From: Ficedula albicollis
Taxonomy: Eukaryota > Chordata > Aves > Passeriformes > Muscicapidae
NCBI RefSeq assembly: GCF_000247815.1
Contig: NC_021681.1
Coordinates: 17,083,634-17,147,633 of the forward strand
Reading direction: 5' to 3'
Length of the DNA: 64,000 nucleotides
The translations under genes and the position numbers were made by a program. The stretch's first letter is position 1; every line of letters begins with the position of its first letter. Positions 28,903 through 44,200 of this stretch are shown here, piece by piece. The notes beneath the pieces were generated by a model. It was given only the letters and a program-made list of their open reading frames with translations, searched no databases and was not told the DNA's origin.

Positions 28903-30115
28903 ATCAATACCAGTCAGCGTTACAAGCTCCCAGGTTTGGCCACAGGATGTGTAGTGCCAAACTGAGCACTAGCCAAGTTTCTCTGAACTTGAAATGAAAC
29001 ACTGACCAGGACAGCAAACCCAGCACTGTAAAGGAACTGATCCAGCCTCTCAACTGCTATGTGAGCACTCCAACTAATGGACCATTCCTTTTGCTTGCCA
29101 TGACTTGCCTCACCTTCCCATCCCTCTTCCCTTGACAATTTTTGGAGCACTCTAAAATCACATTTACCATTTTCAGAAGTATTATATTAGAAGTGCCCTT
29201 CAGTGACAAGTAGCCTGACAGCTTAATTATTATCCTTACTTGCAATAAAAGTTACAGTGTTAGTGACCTACTATTTCTGGTGAGAGGAAACACTACTGAT
29301 CTCTGTAACTTCTCCCTATCAGGATTTCCCTCTCAGTCCAGTCCAAGAAAGATGATACAAGTTATGTTGCTGTGCTGGACAATGTTAACATTTAAAAAAT
29401 GTATGTTAACATTTGGGGTGTTGAACAGCTATAAAGTGTAATCTGGCTTTATTCTGTTTATTGATATTCCACTGTAAAAGCAAATCCATGCAGGATAGCC
29501 TGCCCCATGCTTTGTATTATGACTGTCAAATTCAAGATGAAGAATTAATAAAAAGCTCAAGGCTTTACCCCTGCTCATGAGACCATGTCTCATGCATGCA
29601 GCAATGCATGCCACAGCTCCTACAAAATACCTTGTATTTAAACAATCTGAACATTGCTAGCCTTCATAAATTCCTTATCAAATAAATAAAGGTTTAATGG
29701 CAGTGTAGTCAAAGGCTTTCTGACCTTGACAAGTCCATGTGCTGGTTCAGGGCATGCTTTTCCAACTTGTGCAAATGAAGAAACAAAATCAACCTGCTAA
29801 TCAGAGTGTATACAAAGAGTAAAAATATGTGGATCCAGACATATTTGAAGGGATCAGAATACACTAGCCAGTTCAGAAGTTTTTTCCCAATAACTAAACA
29901 TTATTAAAAAGGAAGAACAAATCATCAAATCCTAAAAGCACAGACACATACAATCTCTTTCTATTGGAAAAAACACTTCATGTACAAGAGGTTAATTATT
30001 TTTTAAAAATTTATGTTTAAAAAGAAACAGGCATCTGAAAAAAAGGTTTTAGTCAAAACTGAGATAACGTATAAAACTTTAATAGAATTAAAAAAAAAAA
30101 AAAAAGGCCAAACCC

Positions 30116-30691
30116 CACCACAAGTGATTTCTTGACACGGGAATACCTGATACACAGCAGTGGCTGTACTGCTTACCTAGTTAGCAGCTTATCAACACTA
30201 TTTCTGTCATATTGGATAGGAAGGCTGGTAATAGGACATACCCCAGAGTGAAGAAAATGGAGATCTTGAACCAAACCCACACACACTATTATCTTCTAAT
30301 GTGTTTAATTGGTTTAAGATTCTTCCACCCCAGCATGACAGATATTGTTACTAAAAATAAAGAGTGCTCCACCTCCTGAGCAGCAGTGGAGACCTGCAGG
30401 CAGCACCACAAGTGATTTCTTGACACGGGACTACCTGATACACAGCAGTGGCTGTACTGCTTACCTAGTTAGCAGCTTATCAACACTATTTCTGTCATAT
30501 TGGATAGGAAGGCTGGTAATAGGACATACCCCAGAGTGAAGAAAATGGAGATCTTGAACCAAACCCACACACACTATTATCTTCTAATGTGTTTAATTGG
30601 TTTAAGATTCTTCCACCCCAGCATGACAGATATTGTTACTAAAAATAAAGAGTGCTCCACCTCCTGAGCAGCAGTGGAGACCTGCAGGCAG
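30116..30691. repeat. 288-base tandem duplication, two copies
   Basis: Copies 30116-30403 and 30404-30691 differ at one noted site (A at 30143, C at 30431). Confidence 0.94.
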
Positions 30692-31323
30692 AATGATGAG
30701 GGCATTTTAAGCATTATTGAAAAGGAGAAAGTAAATTAATATTGGTCTAAGACAATTAGTCCTTTTGAAGAAGTTCATGTTAAGCCATTTGACAGGGGTA
30801 GCTAAGAGCAAGTAGGAAGCCAGGCAGTTCCAGCTTTGTGAAGTTTGTATGGGGGGGAGGGGAGGAAGACCAGTAGTGTATTCCTAATTCAGCTTCTCAC
30901 TCTTACACCATTAAATTTTCATTCATTTGTAATTTGTGGGCTTGGGGGTTTTTTTGGTTTTTTTTTTTTTGGAAATGATGCTTGATTTAAGACTCAATAG
31001 ATCAAATACTCTTCAATCCTGAAGGCGAGAAAGGATTAGGTAGAACAGCAGAAGGAAGGGTGTACTGTTGATCTATTTATATTCCACCATCTATTGGGTC
31101 AGCAAAGTCTTACATAAAAGCTTTGTAGCAGCTGGAACTTGATTTGCTTTATATACATGACATGAATTAGCTCCCTCCCTTACTTTGCTTAGCCTGATGA
31201 AGGGAAATGGTTTGTGCATTTCTAAATCCAAATTTTGCTTTCTTGAATACCTCTGATGTCAGAAGTTCTTTCTTTTTTGTATCTGTCATAGAGATCACTT
31301 GGTTCAAACAAATCAGAACACAG

Positions 31324-31487
31324 ATCCTTATCTTTCAGTGTATTAGCATTGCAAAAGATTGCCTTGTATAACCATACTTGTAATTAAGAGTAGCCATGAG
31401 GAAGCATCCTTATCTTTCAGTGCATTAGCATTGCAAAAGATTGCCTTGTATAATCATACTTGTAATTAAGAGTAGCCATGAGGAAGA
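31324..31487. repeat. 82-base tandem duplication, two copies
   Basis: Copies start at 31324 and 31406 and differ at two sites. Confidence 0.93.
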
Positions 31488-34160
31488 GAATGAATACAAA
31501 CAAAATTTATCATTAAAGTAGTATGGAGTTAAAAGTAGTTCTACCTCAATCTCCCTGACTATTATTTGTATGTTGTAATGTTTAGCACTCTTGAAGATCC
31601 CAAAGGCTGTGGCAAACAGTAGATATAGTTTCTTTTATTAAAATGATCAATTTTTCATTTTATTCCTTGCTGTCTATATCTACACCTTTCTAAAACATCA
31701 GGAACTGTTGTACTTTTACATTTCGTAATAAAAACAAGGCTAATGTTCATAACCACACCTAGAAGGAAGGTCTTTCATCATTCCTGCCAGCTTTTTTTTT
31801 TCCACATGAAATGCAACATTAAAAACAGTTCACTACCTGCCAGGTGCAAACAGCAGCTCAACAATTACATGTTAATGAGACCTGTCCTCTGGGAGAAGGT
31901 GGAGCTGAAAGCCCTGAACAATTCAGACAACAATCTCTGTTGCACAACTAAAAAAGCTTCTGATCAGGACTCACCAACCTTCACTCCTGATGTTACATGG
32001 TCTGTTGTGAAAAGCAGACACAACCAGACAGTTGTGGCATAGGCAAGCATGTTACCTTACAGGGAAGTAAAGATCAAACTTCAGGCATTACATTTATATT
32101 AGACATATTTTCCCAGAAGAACATTTGCATCTCAGTTGTTTCAATCGAGTCTGAGGAATAAGGACCAATATATATTATGCAAAGTAACTACAAAACTACA
32201 GGACTACAAAGTAGACCACCTAAATGGCCTTGTGCTTCTCTGCTCCACACAAGCCATTCATCATGTAATCTTTGCCATCTCTACTCTCCCTTTTTATTAC
32301 AATTCCTAAATCCCTCTTCCACAGAACTCCTAATTGGGTGCTTAAATTTAAGCATATGCACAGACATTCTGCTGATTCAGGTCCTTGAATTCACTCTGTT
32401 CACACTCAAGAGAAATGCTGCTGCCTGCTGTTTAATAAACCACAAGTACAAATGCTGGCAGTGTTCCTCCTAGCCTAAGGATGAAATTCAGTGCAAAATC
32501 CTGTCTACTGAATGAGCATCCATCCATTCTGTGTACAGAATACCAACACACAAAAACTGGAAGTTATTCCTTAAACATTACTGGAACCTTGGGGTATAGT
32601 ACTGTAAACTTCTGCTTTCAGAAAGCAGCACACTATGCTGAGTTCCTGATTAGACAGAAAACATGTTGTGGCAGGGGCAGAACTTCTTAAAAACTCATCC
32701 ATTATAAGCCAACTTTGCTGGAGTGATGCACAAGATATGGGTTACTGTGCTCCCAAATGATGGGAGGTGCTGGAGACTGGAAAGGTGTTCTATTAAATAC
32801 TCAAATGGAAGGAAGCCAATTATCCCTTCAAAGCACTCCTGGCACTCCTTCACTTGCTGTAAAAGAGCCTGCTTTTAAAGTCTTCTGTACAGAACAAATT
32901 GTTGTGCAACAGAAGACAAGGAGATCCACAGATTAATGTGAACCACATGACAAAATGCAGCAAAAATCCTCAGCAATCAACAAAGTAATTTCACAGCAAA
33001 TGATGCAATCAGAGGGATATATCTGCCTACAGCATCACAACAAAAAGATCAACACAATATCATATACCTGTATACTTTTTACTTCCCTTTATACTTTCTG
33101 CCTTACATCTTTGCATCTGCCTGCACAGATCTCGTATCACCATAAGGAATTTCCATCTAACATCCATTAGACAGTTCTGGATTAAGCTGCTCTTGGCCCA
33201 TATTTGGAGAGACAGTTACATGTGTTACTGTACACCATGCCAACCTTACCTTAGCTGTAATAGACTATGCTAAAAGGGCAGAAGTTAATATTGCTCCCTT
33301 CTATTGTGTGAATTAGACAGAGCTGTGACCATTCCCACAAGGCAGTAGGGTGGTCCTGGAGTGAAGCTCCATCCAGTACTCCCTGCTGTGTCTCACATCC
33401 TCCCTGCACCTTGGGTGACCATTTTGAAGCTGAGCTATGTTCACACCAAGTATATCCTGCTTTAATCTCAGAATACATTTCAATTTAGCAGGGCACATGT
33501 TGAGGCACACTGCAAAAGCCTGCAACAAAAATGCAGCCTTGGTCTGTTCACAGCCAGATCAGCTGCAATGGGACACCAATAAACTAGAGAAGTACAGAAC
33601 CTGTTTATCTTTACAAACACTGGAAATTAAGTAAACCTACGTCCAACATTTGCTAATAAAAATTTTATCCAGTTAAACAGCTGTGTCTTCAAACAGTTTA
33701 GGCTGAAAGACACAAATAATATTCAGTATTTTCATCAAAATGAGCAACTAACATCCATCTCTAGTCCACAGCATCCTTGTGATATCAGGTAGCAAAATAT
33801 GGCAGAGTTTAAATTAATGTTTAATTTTCTCTGTTGGCAATTAACTATCTGGAAATATTCAGTGAAATCTCTCCAAATCTTAAATATTTAAATCAGAAGT
33901 TGTGATACCTACAGTAGTCTCAACAAAAGCAGGTACTTGTAAAAAAACTATGAAGATGGAGAGCTCCTAGACTCTGCAAGAAGTGTCCAGCATGGGCAGG
34001 CAGGGTGAGAGAATGAGTCTTGTTTCTTTGGTAATACCCATAAGTAATGCCAACTAAGCCAGACTTCCATTTCACTGAGTCTTCCTCTCTCCCTCAAACC
34101 AAAGGAGCAGGAAATGGATGTTCATTTACAGGAAAGAGTTACAGACCTACTGAAGATTAA

Positions 34161-34394
34161 CCTAAGGGTCATAAGGAAAAAAGGAAAAAATAATAAATTA
34201 TAGTGGTTTGCAAACAGCTGAACAGGGATGTTGACACTTGCTTCAAGATTTACATCTGAGTCCGGTCTGAAGAAGCTCCTAAGGGTCATGAGGAAAAAAG
34301 GAAAAAAGAATAAATTATAGTGGTTTGCAAACAGCTGAACAGGGATGTTGACACTTGCTTCAAGATTTACATCTGAGTCCGGTCTGAAGAAGCT
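34161..34394. repeat. 117-base tandem duplication, two copies
   Basis: Copies 34161-34277 and 34278-34394 differ at two sites, both transitions or transversions in the A-rich part. Confidence 0.94.
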
Positions 34395-36290
34395 TAACTC
34401 TTAAAAAGTCCAGCAATTTTTGTCACTGCTGAGCAATAGGAACCGAATTAGGCATGTGCAAGTAACCTTTGATTTCTTCAGACAGAAGCAACAATGTGTG
34501 ACATTCTTGAGCAGCTCCTGCCTGCAGCAAAGCCTCCAAGACAAGGCTCCTGGAGAGCATACCAGGCACTTCTCTGGGAACTAACCTCAACCCAGGGAGA
34601 CTAAACCACTTCTAATCTCAAACCAAACCCCATATCCTAAAACTTGAGATCCCTAACCAAAAAATTTAAAGTAAAACCCAAAATGTATTTGTGGTACAAT
34701 GAACACAACGTTGTTCAAATTGGGAATAAGCTCCAAATCAAATCTACACACACATCACTGGCTTAGGGGGCAGATTCCCCTGTCAGAGGGAGCAAGCTGC
34801 CTTCTGTGCCTCATCTGTTTGCTCCTATTAAAATTGTGCTTTGTTTCCTCTAGAGACAGATGTTAAAATGGTTCCTAGAACCAGACAACAGTGCCAAAAT
34901 AAAAGCAAGCTGAAGTAATGTAGTGGTTTTCTGCTGTTTTCTGCTGCCAGTGTTTTTTAGTCTTTTCTTTGATTTATCTCAATAGCCTTGACAGAGTTCC
35001 TTTACACCAACATCTCAGCAGGAAAAACAACATGTGACCACATCTGGAGATTGCTTTACAATCTGGGTAGTAAAATAATCAATAACTTGGAAAAACTTAT
35101 CCTTCCTTGCAGGAATTGCACAAAGAAAATTATTTTCTCTTTTCCAATGCAGTAACACCCAACTCCTCCTATCTTCCCTGCATTTTAAATGCATCTCAAA
35201 AAAAACCCATGAGCTTGTGCTAAGAACCCTTTGAATATTTACATAATTAATGTCATCAGTAATACTCTGAGTTTGTAGAAACAGCAGGTGAATCAATGGG
35301 AATGGTGTATTCATCTGAGAAAAGAACGTGACCTTTAAAATCCATAGGGCTTTATCAGAACATAATTTTAAAGTGGGTTGCTTGTAGCTCAGAACAAAAC
35401 TGAATATAACTATGGAGAAATCTAACAGAGACACCATGTACACGAGAGAAACTAAAAATTCAATTGAAACACTGGAACTGCCTTAGAGAAGATGCCTGGC
35501 CTACATCAAAGGGTAAGACAGGTTGCAGGACAGCCTGAGGAGCCACATCCACAATTAAGTTAAAATTAAGTTAAATTCTTTAAACCCCAAAAATTATTGG
35601 AATCAGTTTGTCCACTTTTTAATTTTAGCACATCAAACATTTTTCCTCTCTGCAATTGAACACTGAAAGTGATTCAGCAATTGAAATAATTTTATTTTGT
35701 CTTAACTACTTCAAAACAATAACTTCGTCACAGCTGAACTATTATGGTAACATTTCAAGGTTCTCAGCAACAAGTGAACTAGAGGGAGTTTCACAGAAAC
35801 AATCCATCACGAGGTTCTAGTGCATAACTTCATTTTCATAGATAAGGCTGCAGCTAGAAGCCCTCACAGGAATTTATCTCCCTGTAAATTGTTACGGACT
35901 ATTGTTCTTTACAGAGCTGATGTCATGACAGTCATGCAATAAAATCATCTTTAATGGAATGAGGCATTTTAAACCTCAATATGTCTCTTTATTTTATACA
36001 ATTATTCAACTGTTTTAAAATATGCATTATCTTGGCTTGCTTATAAAAGAATGCTTGGATTGATTTCATGTCACTTTTGGAACACTGGAGGATTGGATTT
36101 TTTATGTCTAAAAGGATCTTCACACTTCCCCATATTGAAAGGGCACAGACCTGAGCAGAGGAACAATGATTGCTTTGACCAAATTTTTGAAAGGGATAAA
36201 CATGGCTGCTTAGCTGGCATTTTCATAGAGTTTCACTTGAGTGACCTGTAGCCTTGTGTGAAAAGTGGAGAAAAAGCAAACCTGAAAGGC

Positions 36291-36644
36291 TCTAAAGAGG
36301 CAGTTTTTTCAGCACTGCTTGTGGCCAGTTGATGCCTTTGTTCCTTGAAGGCCTCTGCAATAATTTCTCTATTGAGCAAAGTGATGTTTATTGAGAATGG
36401 CAAAGCTGAGCAGCAGCACGTCCCCCTGCTTTAGAGCCTCAGTTTTTTCAGCACTGCTTGTGGCCAGTTGATGCCTTTGTTCCTTGAAGGCCTCTGCAAT
36501 AATTTCTAAAGAGGCAGTTTTTTCAGCACTGCTTGTGGCCAGTTGATGCCTTTGTTCCTTGAAGGCCTCTGCAATAATTTCTCTATTGAGCAAAGTGATG
36601 TTTATTGAGAATGGCAAAGCTGAGCAGCAGCACGTCCCCCTGCT
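36291..36644. repeat. Nested tandem duplication (140-base and 68-base units)
   Basis: A 140-base unit at 36291-36430 recurs at 36505-36644. Its first 68 bases (from CAGTTTTTTCAGCACTGC) occur a third time at 36440-36507. The arrangement implies at least two successive duplication steps. Confidence 0.93.
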
Positions 36645-39600
36645 GTTCCGTTTATCCATCCAACTCCAAGCAATGTCTTGGGCTGAAAGTGTCCCCTTGG
36701 TAAAATAAGCAGCTGACAACACAGAAAGCTTCCATGACTTCCACAGGCACATGCCTGTGCTTGTGTAGTGACTGTGCTTTTTTGCCCCATTAGTGTTTAA
36801 CTTTTTTTTCTCTCCTTCATTTCATGTCTCTTCATACAGAACTCTCTAGCACACCAGCCTATTGAGCTCTGAAGACTACTTCTGATAGTCCACAGACTTA
36901 TCAGTTTCATGTGTTCTAGAAGAATATGAAATTTACTGGAGGCATTAATATATCATGTACTTCTAAGAACAGATATACAGATTGGAAATTGGTGAGAGAT
37001 TTGGCTTTGGCATGAATTGTGCTACCAGTCTGCACAATTGTCATTGTCATCTACCAAGGGCCACCCCAGACAAGAGGCAAACCTCATCAATTAACTGGAG
37101 AGATAGGATGCCCCCTGAACAGGCATCACAGTACAGCTCACTGATCAACAGTACTACACTGTGCTTCAAAAACTTCAGCTCATGTTCTCAAAGTAGCTTT
37201 TTAGTAACTGCTTGCTGTAGAGAGTGAGAAATAAGCATGAAGACTTGCCCAGAGCCACACAATGAATCAGTAAGAGAAGAGGAAAGACATCTCAGGAGGT
37301 GTTTGGCTTCAAGACTTCTTTCAACAGACGTACTGCCTCTCTCTTCAGGCAGCCTGTGCTCCCTGGCTGATGGAAACTCTTATTGTAACTTGGAGTGACT
37401 GCAGGAGCACAGACTGCTGCAGTCATGCTGTGGGGTGGGCCCAATGGTTTCCTTCACTCTGTTTCTCTTGCTTTTGTTGGTTTCTCAGTCACCCTATCTT
37501 AAATGTGGTGGTTCTGAATCACTGCCAAACATTACTAATGGAAGTGGGGAGCAGGAAGGAAATAAAGAGGACTGCTTTCAGAATTAAAAGGACTTTTTAG
37601 AGTCTAAAATGCCATATTAAAGCAGGACAGCAAAATGGCTGCACTGACTCTGACAACAGAAGCAAAATGGTGCTGAACTAGAAAAATGTGTAAGCCTCTG
37701 AAACTTATCAATATTATTGTTAAGACAACTGAAAAAAAACCCCCAGAAATACAAAATAGGAAAGTCATGGGGGAAAATATAGCATTTATTCCTGTCTTAG
37801 TTCCTATTAATTCAACTACAGCTCCTGTGAAATGTTTCTTTTCTTTTTCTGTTCTAAGTCTGGACACTCAAGTATATTCTCAGCTCAAAGTGCTACAGTG
37901 AATTCAGTGTATAGGTCACACTCAACATCACAAGTTGTTTTTTGCTGATTTAAGGCAAGTAGCCACTTAAGCTAAAAAATCTCAACTACTATAAAAATTA
38001 GGGATGTCCCTGATACAAATTTCTAACATGCTTTAATAGACAAGGTTTCCTTCCACATTTCATTATGTGTAAAGGAGAGCCCAGTGAATGAGTGGAAACA
38101 CAGCACTTTTCCATGTATTCAAATGGTCCTCAAAACTGCCAGCTCCAGGAACTGCAGCAATAATTTGCAAAAGGCAGCCAGCAGTAAATCTGAAAGGACA
38201 AAGTCTTGGGACAAATGCTATGGCTGTTCACTGCTGGCAGGGACAGGCAGGCTCCATTTTGTACAAAGAGACCATCAATTTTGCACAAATGACATTCAGA
38301 GAGGACTACAAGTCTAAAGGACTCTTAAGAGATGAACCAATATAAACATACTTTGCTTAAGTCCAAAACAGCCTGGTACCACCTTCACTCCATCATCAGC
38401 CTCAAGTCAGACTCCTTAAACACAGGATGACAGTGGTTGAGTAATTAAATTTAATAAAGAGAAATTTCCAACTCTTGAAGCTGTTTGGTTAAAATACTAA
38501 AATCTACTGGGATCAGAGGAGGACAAAGACTAAGCACAGTGCTGGAATAAAAAAAAAATCTTCTGGAAAAAAGCAGTAAGTTCCAGCAGTAAGCTTTTCC
38601 TAACTTAACTTTGCTTGAAAAACTTTCCACTAGTTCCAGCCTCACAAGATCCTGCTGGGTATGGGCAAGGACTCATTTTTCACTCATTCTTGTGCAATGC
38701 ACATTTATTTTTATGCAATTTATTATCACAAACAATTAAACATTTTAGTGGGCAACCTTTCAAATCTTAGCTATCTACCTGTCACTGACTCCTAAACACT
38801 TGGCTCCATTCTTCCTTTCACAAAATGCCAAGAAGAAACATGTATTTGTTTTTTTGGATCTCCTCCATTTTTGAAGGGTGTCTGAACATCTGACAGCCCT
38901 ATTGCTCCACACAGGCCAGTTCTGAGGAGAAGCAGCAGACCTGTCTCACACTGTGACTGTACCCCTGGCACCTGGAGACACAGAATCATCCTGGCCAGAT
39001 CTGGCAGCCCCTGCCCAGAGCAGCTCTGGTGCACAGGGCAGGAATACAGCCTAATGATAACGAGATGGGGCTGCACACAGCCAGTCCACATACAGCAGAA
39101 CTTTAAGTGCTCGAGCTCGTACTGAACCTCCCCAGCCAAACTCTGAGCCTCTTTTCCCTCTGGGAGCCATTGCCCTTGGCTGCTTCCTCCACCAGAGGAG
39201 TAACCTGTAAAATATACTGGCTTCTAAGTTACACAGTGAGGTAAGAGAACATTTCAGAAACCAATGCAAACATACTGAGCAGAGCCTCAAATGAGCTGGT
39301 TAGGTAGTCTGCAAAACGGGAACTGAGTTTTACTCAGGAGACACAAATCTATGGGGAAGGCAGTTTGTGTGGAGTGCATTTTAGTTCAGCCAAGATGAGC
39401 TGCTTGGCTTTCTAGCACTTGTTCTATTTATTCCTCTACTCCAATCTTCTCAGTGTGACGTCTTTAACAAGCAGATCACAACATCCCCTGTACTGGCCAG
39501 AGAGATTAAGCAACACACAGACACACACACACAACTAGAAAGCAAGAGTCTTTGAGATTTAACTCAAAATCTATGCTGGTTTGCCATAGGGATTTGACAT

Positions 39601-41187
39601 TTAAATGACTGAATAATGTTAATCTTCCACTAATATTAGACTGCTGTTATGAGGTATTACCAGATAAACCCAAGCCATTTCCTTTAGAAAATATATTTCT
39701 TTATCACTATATAAAAGATGTCTGCTGATTTTACCCTGGCAATCTGCCATTCCTGGAAGAGATACGAACTTAATATTGGACTTGCCCATGCCTAGGTGGC
39801 ACTAGACCACAAAATAGGGAGCAAGGGGTTTGTTTTTCATTTTCATAAAGCTCAATAAATATTCATTACTAAAATATCAGCTGATACACAATCAGAGCAA
39901 AGTCCATCTATTTTTGAAATTACCAGTGTCAGATTCTGTAGTATTTCTTTACAAGGTTCATTGGAATAACAAGGATCCCAAATATACAACAGAGGTAATT
40001 AACCTCTAATTTCTATGAGCACATTCATAAAAGACTGCTTTAGGGTGAGAAGCAGGAAGAGAGAAAAGAAGATCATAGTTGAAACAAAAAGGGAAAATTT
40101 TTCCCTTGTCAGTAGTCTGGCCATACAACAAAGCAAGTACAGACCGCAGCAGTGGGTTTTTTCTGTAAGACAAAAACTAACCAACAATCTTAGCTAGAAG
40201 TGCATAGCTGAATGCTCAGATTTGTGGCACTTCAATAAGTCTGCTTTAATTGCTTATTTTCTATCTCTTTCCATTGTAAGACAAACAAAGATGCCATTGA
40301 GGATGCATCTCCCCTGATAAGGCAATCAGAACATGAGCCTGCAATTACAGTAATACTTTGCATAAAGGCTTCCCTTATTAATCCAAAAGAGCTCTATTGC
40401 AAAACCCACTATTTTACCAGGCTGCCATTCTCAAGAGTGGAAAAATTCTTCTGGATTCTTTGTGCCTGAATTCCAAGCAACTCAACCAGCCTTCCTCTCT
40501 GTAGGAAGAGAGCCTTTATTTGTTCCATTTCCAAGGATAAAAAAGGCACAGTACAGTGGCTCCACTGCAGGTCCAGCAGTTCAACATCAGTTTCTTCCTG
40601 CTGCTCCTTTGGACTGCTGCCCATGACAGAGATCAGCACCACATCATTCACACACACAGGATGCATGTACTACCCAGACACCTATGTTTGTAAAGCCTCC
40701 TATTAATCATTCCTGTATTGCCATTTATTAACATTAAATAGGTGATTAGTGTGTTAGCAGCCAACAGCCCTCTTGGTTACCTCTCAGATGGATACTGATT
40801 ACTCAAGAATTTTATTGTAATTTCTGCTGGCAAAAAAAAATCCACAAAGAACAAATATTTATTCCATCTTTTAATGGAATTATTTTTCTCAATCTTCATG
40901 AAACAAAACCCAAACAAACAATCCACCAGATTTAGTGTATAAGACATGACAATTCAACAGATAGAGCTGTGTTAGCAAGGACATAAGTCCTTGAACATCA
41001 AATTTAATAACCAGGAGGAACTGATTTTTAAAATTCTTCTTCAGCAGAAGACTGGCCAGGGCAGAATCAAGGAGTACAGATTTTGTACATTTGAAAGACT
41101 TCTTACTTCAGGTTAACTGCTCAAAGACTGGAAGAAGCTATAACCACATTGCACTATTACTGGGGAGAGATCCTGTCCTGAGCTGCT

Positions 41188-41295
41188 CTTAAAACACAGC
41201 TCCATGCACAGGAGGGCAGATATCCTTAATTCTGGATATCCTTAAAACACAGCTCCACCATGCACAGGAGGGCAGATATCCTTAATTCTGGATAT
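41188..41295. repeat. 53/56-base tandem duplication
   Basis: CTTAAAACACAGCTCC... to ...TTCTGGATAT is repeated; the second copy has an extra ACC-type triplet. Confidence 0.93.
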
Positions 41296-44200
41296 ACAAG
41301 CAACTGCAGCTACCACAAAAGTCTTCAAGAGCCATCATTTTAAGGGATTCAAACAACATTTTGTTGTTCTCCAGCAATCTTATATAACTGGTGAATGTTT
41401 GGTACACGAAAGGAGGCATCTTTCATATCAAGAGCTGTTCACTGGTGTCTTTCACATGAAGGACAGATGGTTGTCCCTACAGAGGAAGTTCTGCCCTTGA
41501 CTTTTTACATCTCTGATATGAAGTTGCTTTTGTTTGGTCTCTTGCTCTTCCAGGGAATCAGGAAAGAGCAGAAATAAAACTGTGTTCGAGAGCATATTTT
41601 AACTTGTGCTGCTGAGAACAGAAACCAGGCCAGGGGAGATTTCAGTCTTGCAGTCAAGTGAGGTTTCCATCTATACAGAACAAAGCAAAAAAATCACTAT
41701 TGAAAAAGACTTTGTAAAAATATTTAGGGAAAATCTGTAGCTCAATCTTCAGACAGACACATCTCAATTTCAGAGAGGTCTGTAAAAGAGGAAGAATTCA
41801 TTTGTGCAAAGGACTTCAGGGATTCAAGGATTTTTATTCAACCACGGAAACTTCAGGCTGTGTGTTAGGCACTCCAAATCCTCCCCATCAGATCAATAAA
41901 GCCTGCAGTCATTATGTCTGATAGCTCCTGCCTTCCAGGAAATGAGCTTGTGAGTTTTATTCTAATTGTTAAAAGGCAGGTGTTCACACCACCAAAATCA
42001 ACTGTGAAGGGAGCACTTAAAAGATTCTTGTTGGCAGTCTCAAGAGAAAGCAGGAATAAAAGGTCAAGCACTGGATTCCTCTTGCATTCACACACTGATT
42101 CTGTCAGAACTCCCCTTACTGAACACCTTTTCAACACAGTATTAATTTTTAAACAGTAGCTTTCTCTGGCAATTGAATTAAGTGGGAATTTGCCACTACA
42201 CTTTAGTCAATCCAGATTAATGCACAAAGTGAATTTAGAGTTGAGCTAACTATCCCTTACTTAGTCTTTACCTGAATGTTTTTATTCTCCACCAAGAGAG
42301 TCCAATTCCAAAGCTTTGAAGCGACTTGGAACTGGACACATTCACCCAGAGATAAAGATATGCACAATGGGGAAATCAAGCAGAAATGGTTAAACTGGGG
42401 TAAATTTTAAGCATATGAACAATGTGGTTTTACCTAGACTAGAGCTTTTTCCAACAACACAACCACTTCTGACACTGGGAAGAAAAGTACAGACAGTGGA
42501 GTTGGTAGAGCAGAAGTCACTCAGTTCACCTAAAGGTGATTTGCTCTTGATGCTTTCTTTGAACCTCTGCAACCTTTAACTGCCCCACAGTATCTCACAA
42601 AGAGCACATCCCTCACTCTTTCAATCCAGAGTTGTTCTGCAACCAGGAATGCATCTAGAGATCATCACAAGTTCTCTGGGAAAGCAACACAATATCCTTG
42701 AAATTAATTACAGAATGGCAAGGGGATTTAATCTTATTGAGATTTTATATAAAACAGCATTTATCCCTGGCAATCACACTCTACACCTAGTAAACAAAAT
42801 AAAAATTCAAATCAGCCAGAGAAACAGCTACAACAAGCACTTTCATAAAGTCCACAATGGCAAATGCCAATCTCCTATTTGCTGACACAGCACAGCAGAG
42901 GAACAAGCCACACTTTTCCTGGCATTAGCTTAAATGGTTCCTTGGATATACAGTCCCTGTGGATACTATTGGCCTGAATGTCACTGGAGCTACAAATACT
43001 TCAGTTTTGCTTGTTGTTTTTTTAACATGGACTATGTCTGCATGAGAAATGGGTATGCTTTAGCCTTGCAAACTGTACAACCCTCACAGCCAGAAGAGCT
43101 GACTAAAAAAGAGGAGCATCCTCACTGCCAGTAACCCTGTTTTTCCAGGCACAAATGGTCAGAAAATGATTATGAACACCCTCAATGCCAAGCTGAGGGA
43201 GTCAGTAAGGATGTGAATACTTAGGTGCATGTCAGTGGCCCTCTAGACTCAGAGGACAAGACCAAAGTGAGAATCAGATACAATTATTTAATGGGTAAGA
43301 GAAAGAAAAGTCATGGATCTGAGACACTATAGTGGTTTTATCTCTGGAGTACTAGGCAGGCAGGATCACATACTGCAATACAGATCAGACAATCTTTGGT
43401 TTTCCACTTAAAACTGACAGGACTACGATTATTCAAGGAAAAGAAGTTCATTATCTTGTCTCTTTTGAGGAAGGGAGGAAAACTTAAGAGTGTACAGACC
43501 AACTGGAGAATGAAAGAAAAATAAAAATGCAGTCAGGAGAGAATGATTGGCAGGAGGAAACTAATCTTGTAAATGGACCAGAGGCTGCTCAAAGCAGATG
43601 CAGAGAGGAGGAATAAGGGGGGATTTATGCAGATTGAAGCAGAATACTCATAAAACAAGGACTCCATATCAGAAATACTGTGCTTTTTTTAGGAAATCTC
43701 CAGAATATGAGAAGTGTTTCAAATGGCAGTGTGGACTAGTGATTTGACAATTTAACCATCCCAACATTTTACATAGTGTTCAACACTATGGCAGTCTGAA
43801 AAGAGAGAGAGCTGTTTGGAAAAGCCACTACAGCAAAACACAGAAAGTACAAGGAAACAGTTCCAAACCAGATGAGAGGAGGTAAAATACCTCCTCTCCA
43901 AAATTATTTTGTTCTGAATGCTGTACTTGGATCTACCTCTACAGCTCGAGTAACACGACCTACACTGATGTGAACCTCTGAGCATGTCACTAAGATCACC
44001 ATGATCTGGAGGGTCTGTGCCCAAACCAGCATCTCTCTACTCTAGCATGCATTGGAATTCAGAAAAAAACCACATTATTATAGGGACAGAGTAATGAAAC
44101 CTCCATTGAAATGACAAAAAACCCAATTACCTCTATTATTCTACTCTGCTTCCATGCAGCTCCTATAGCTTTCACTGTCAATAAAATCTACAGTTACGTT

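Noticed and set aside
37230..37330. Possible MIR/ancient SINE-like remnant (GACTTGCCCAGAGCCACACA)
   Set aside because: The resemblance is limited to one short phrase and boundaries cannot be drawn.
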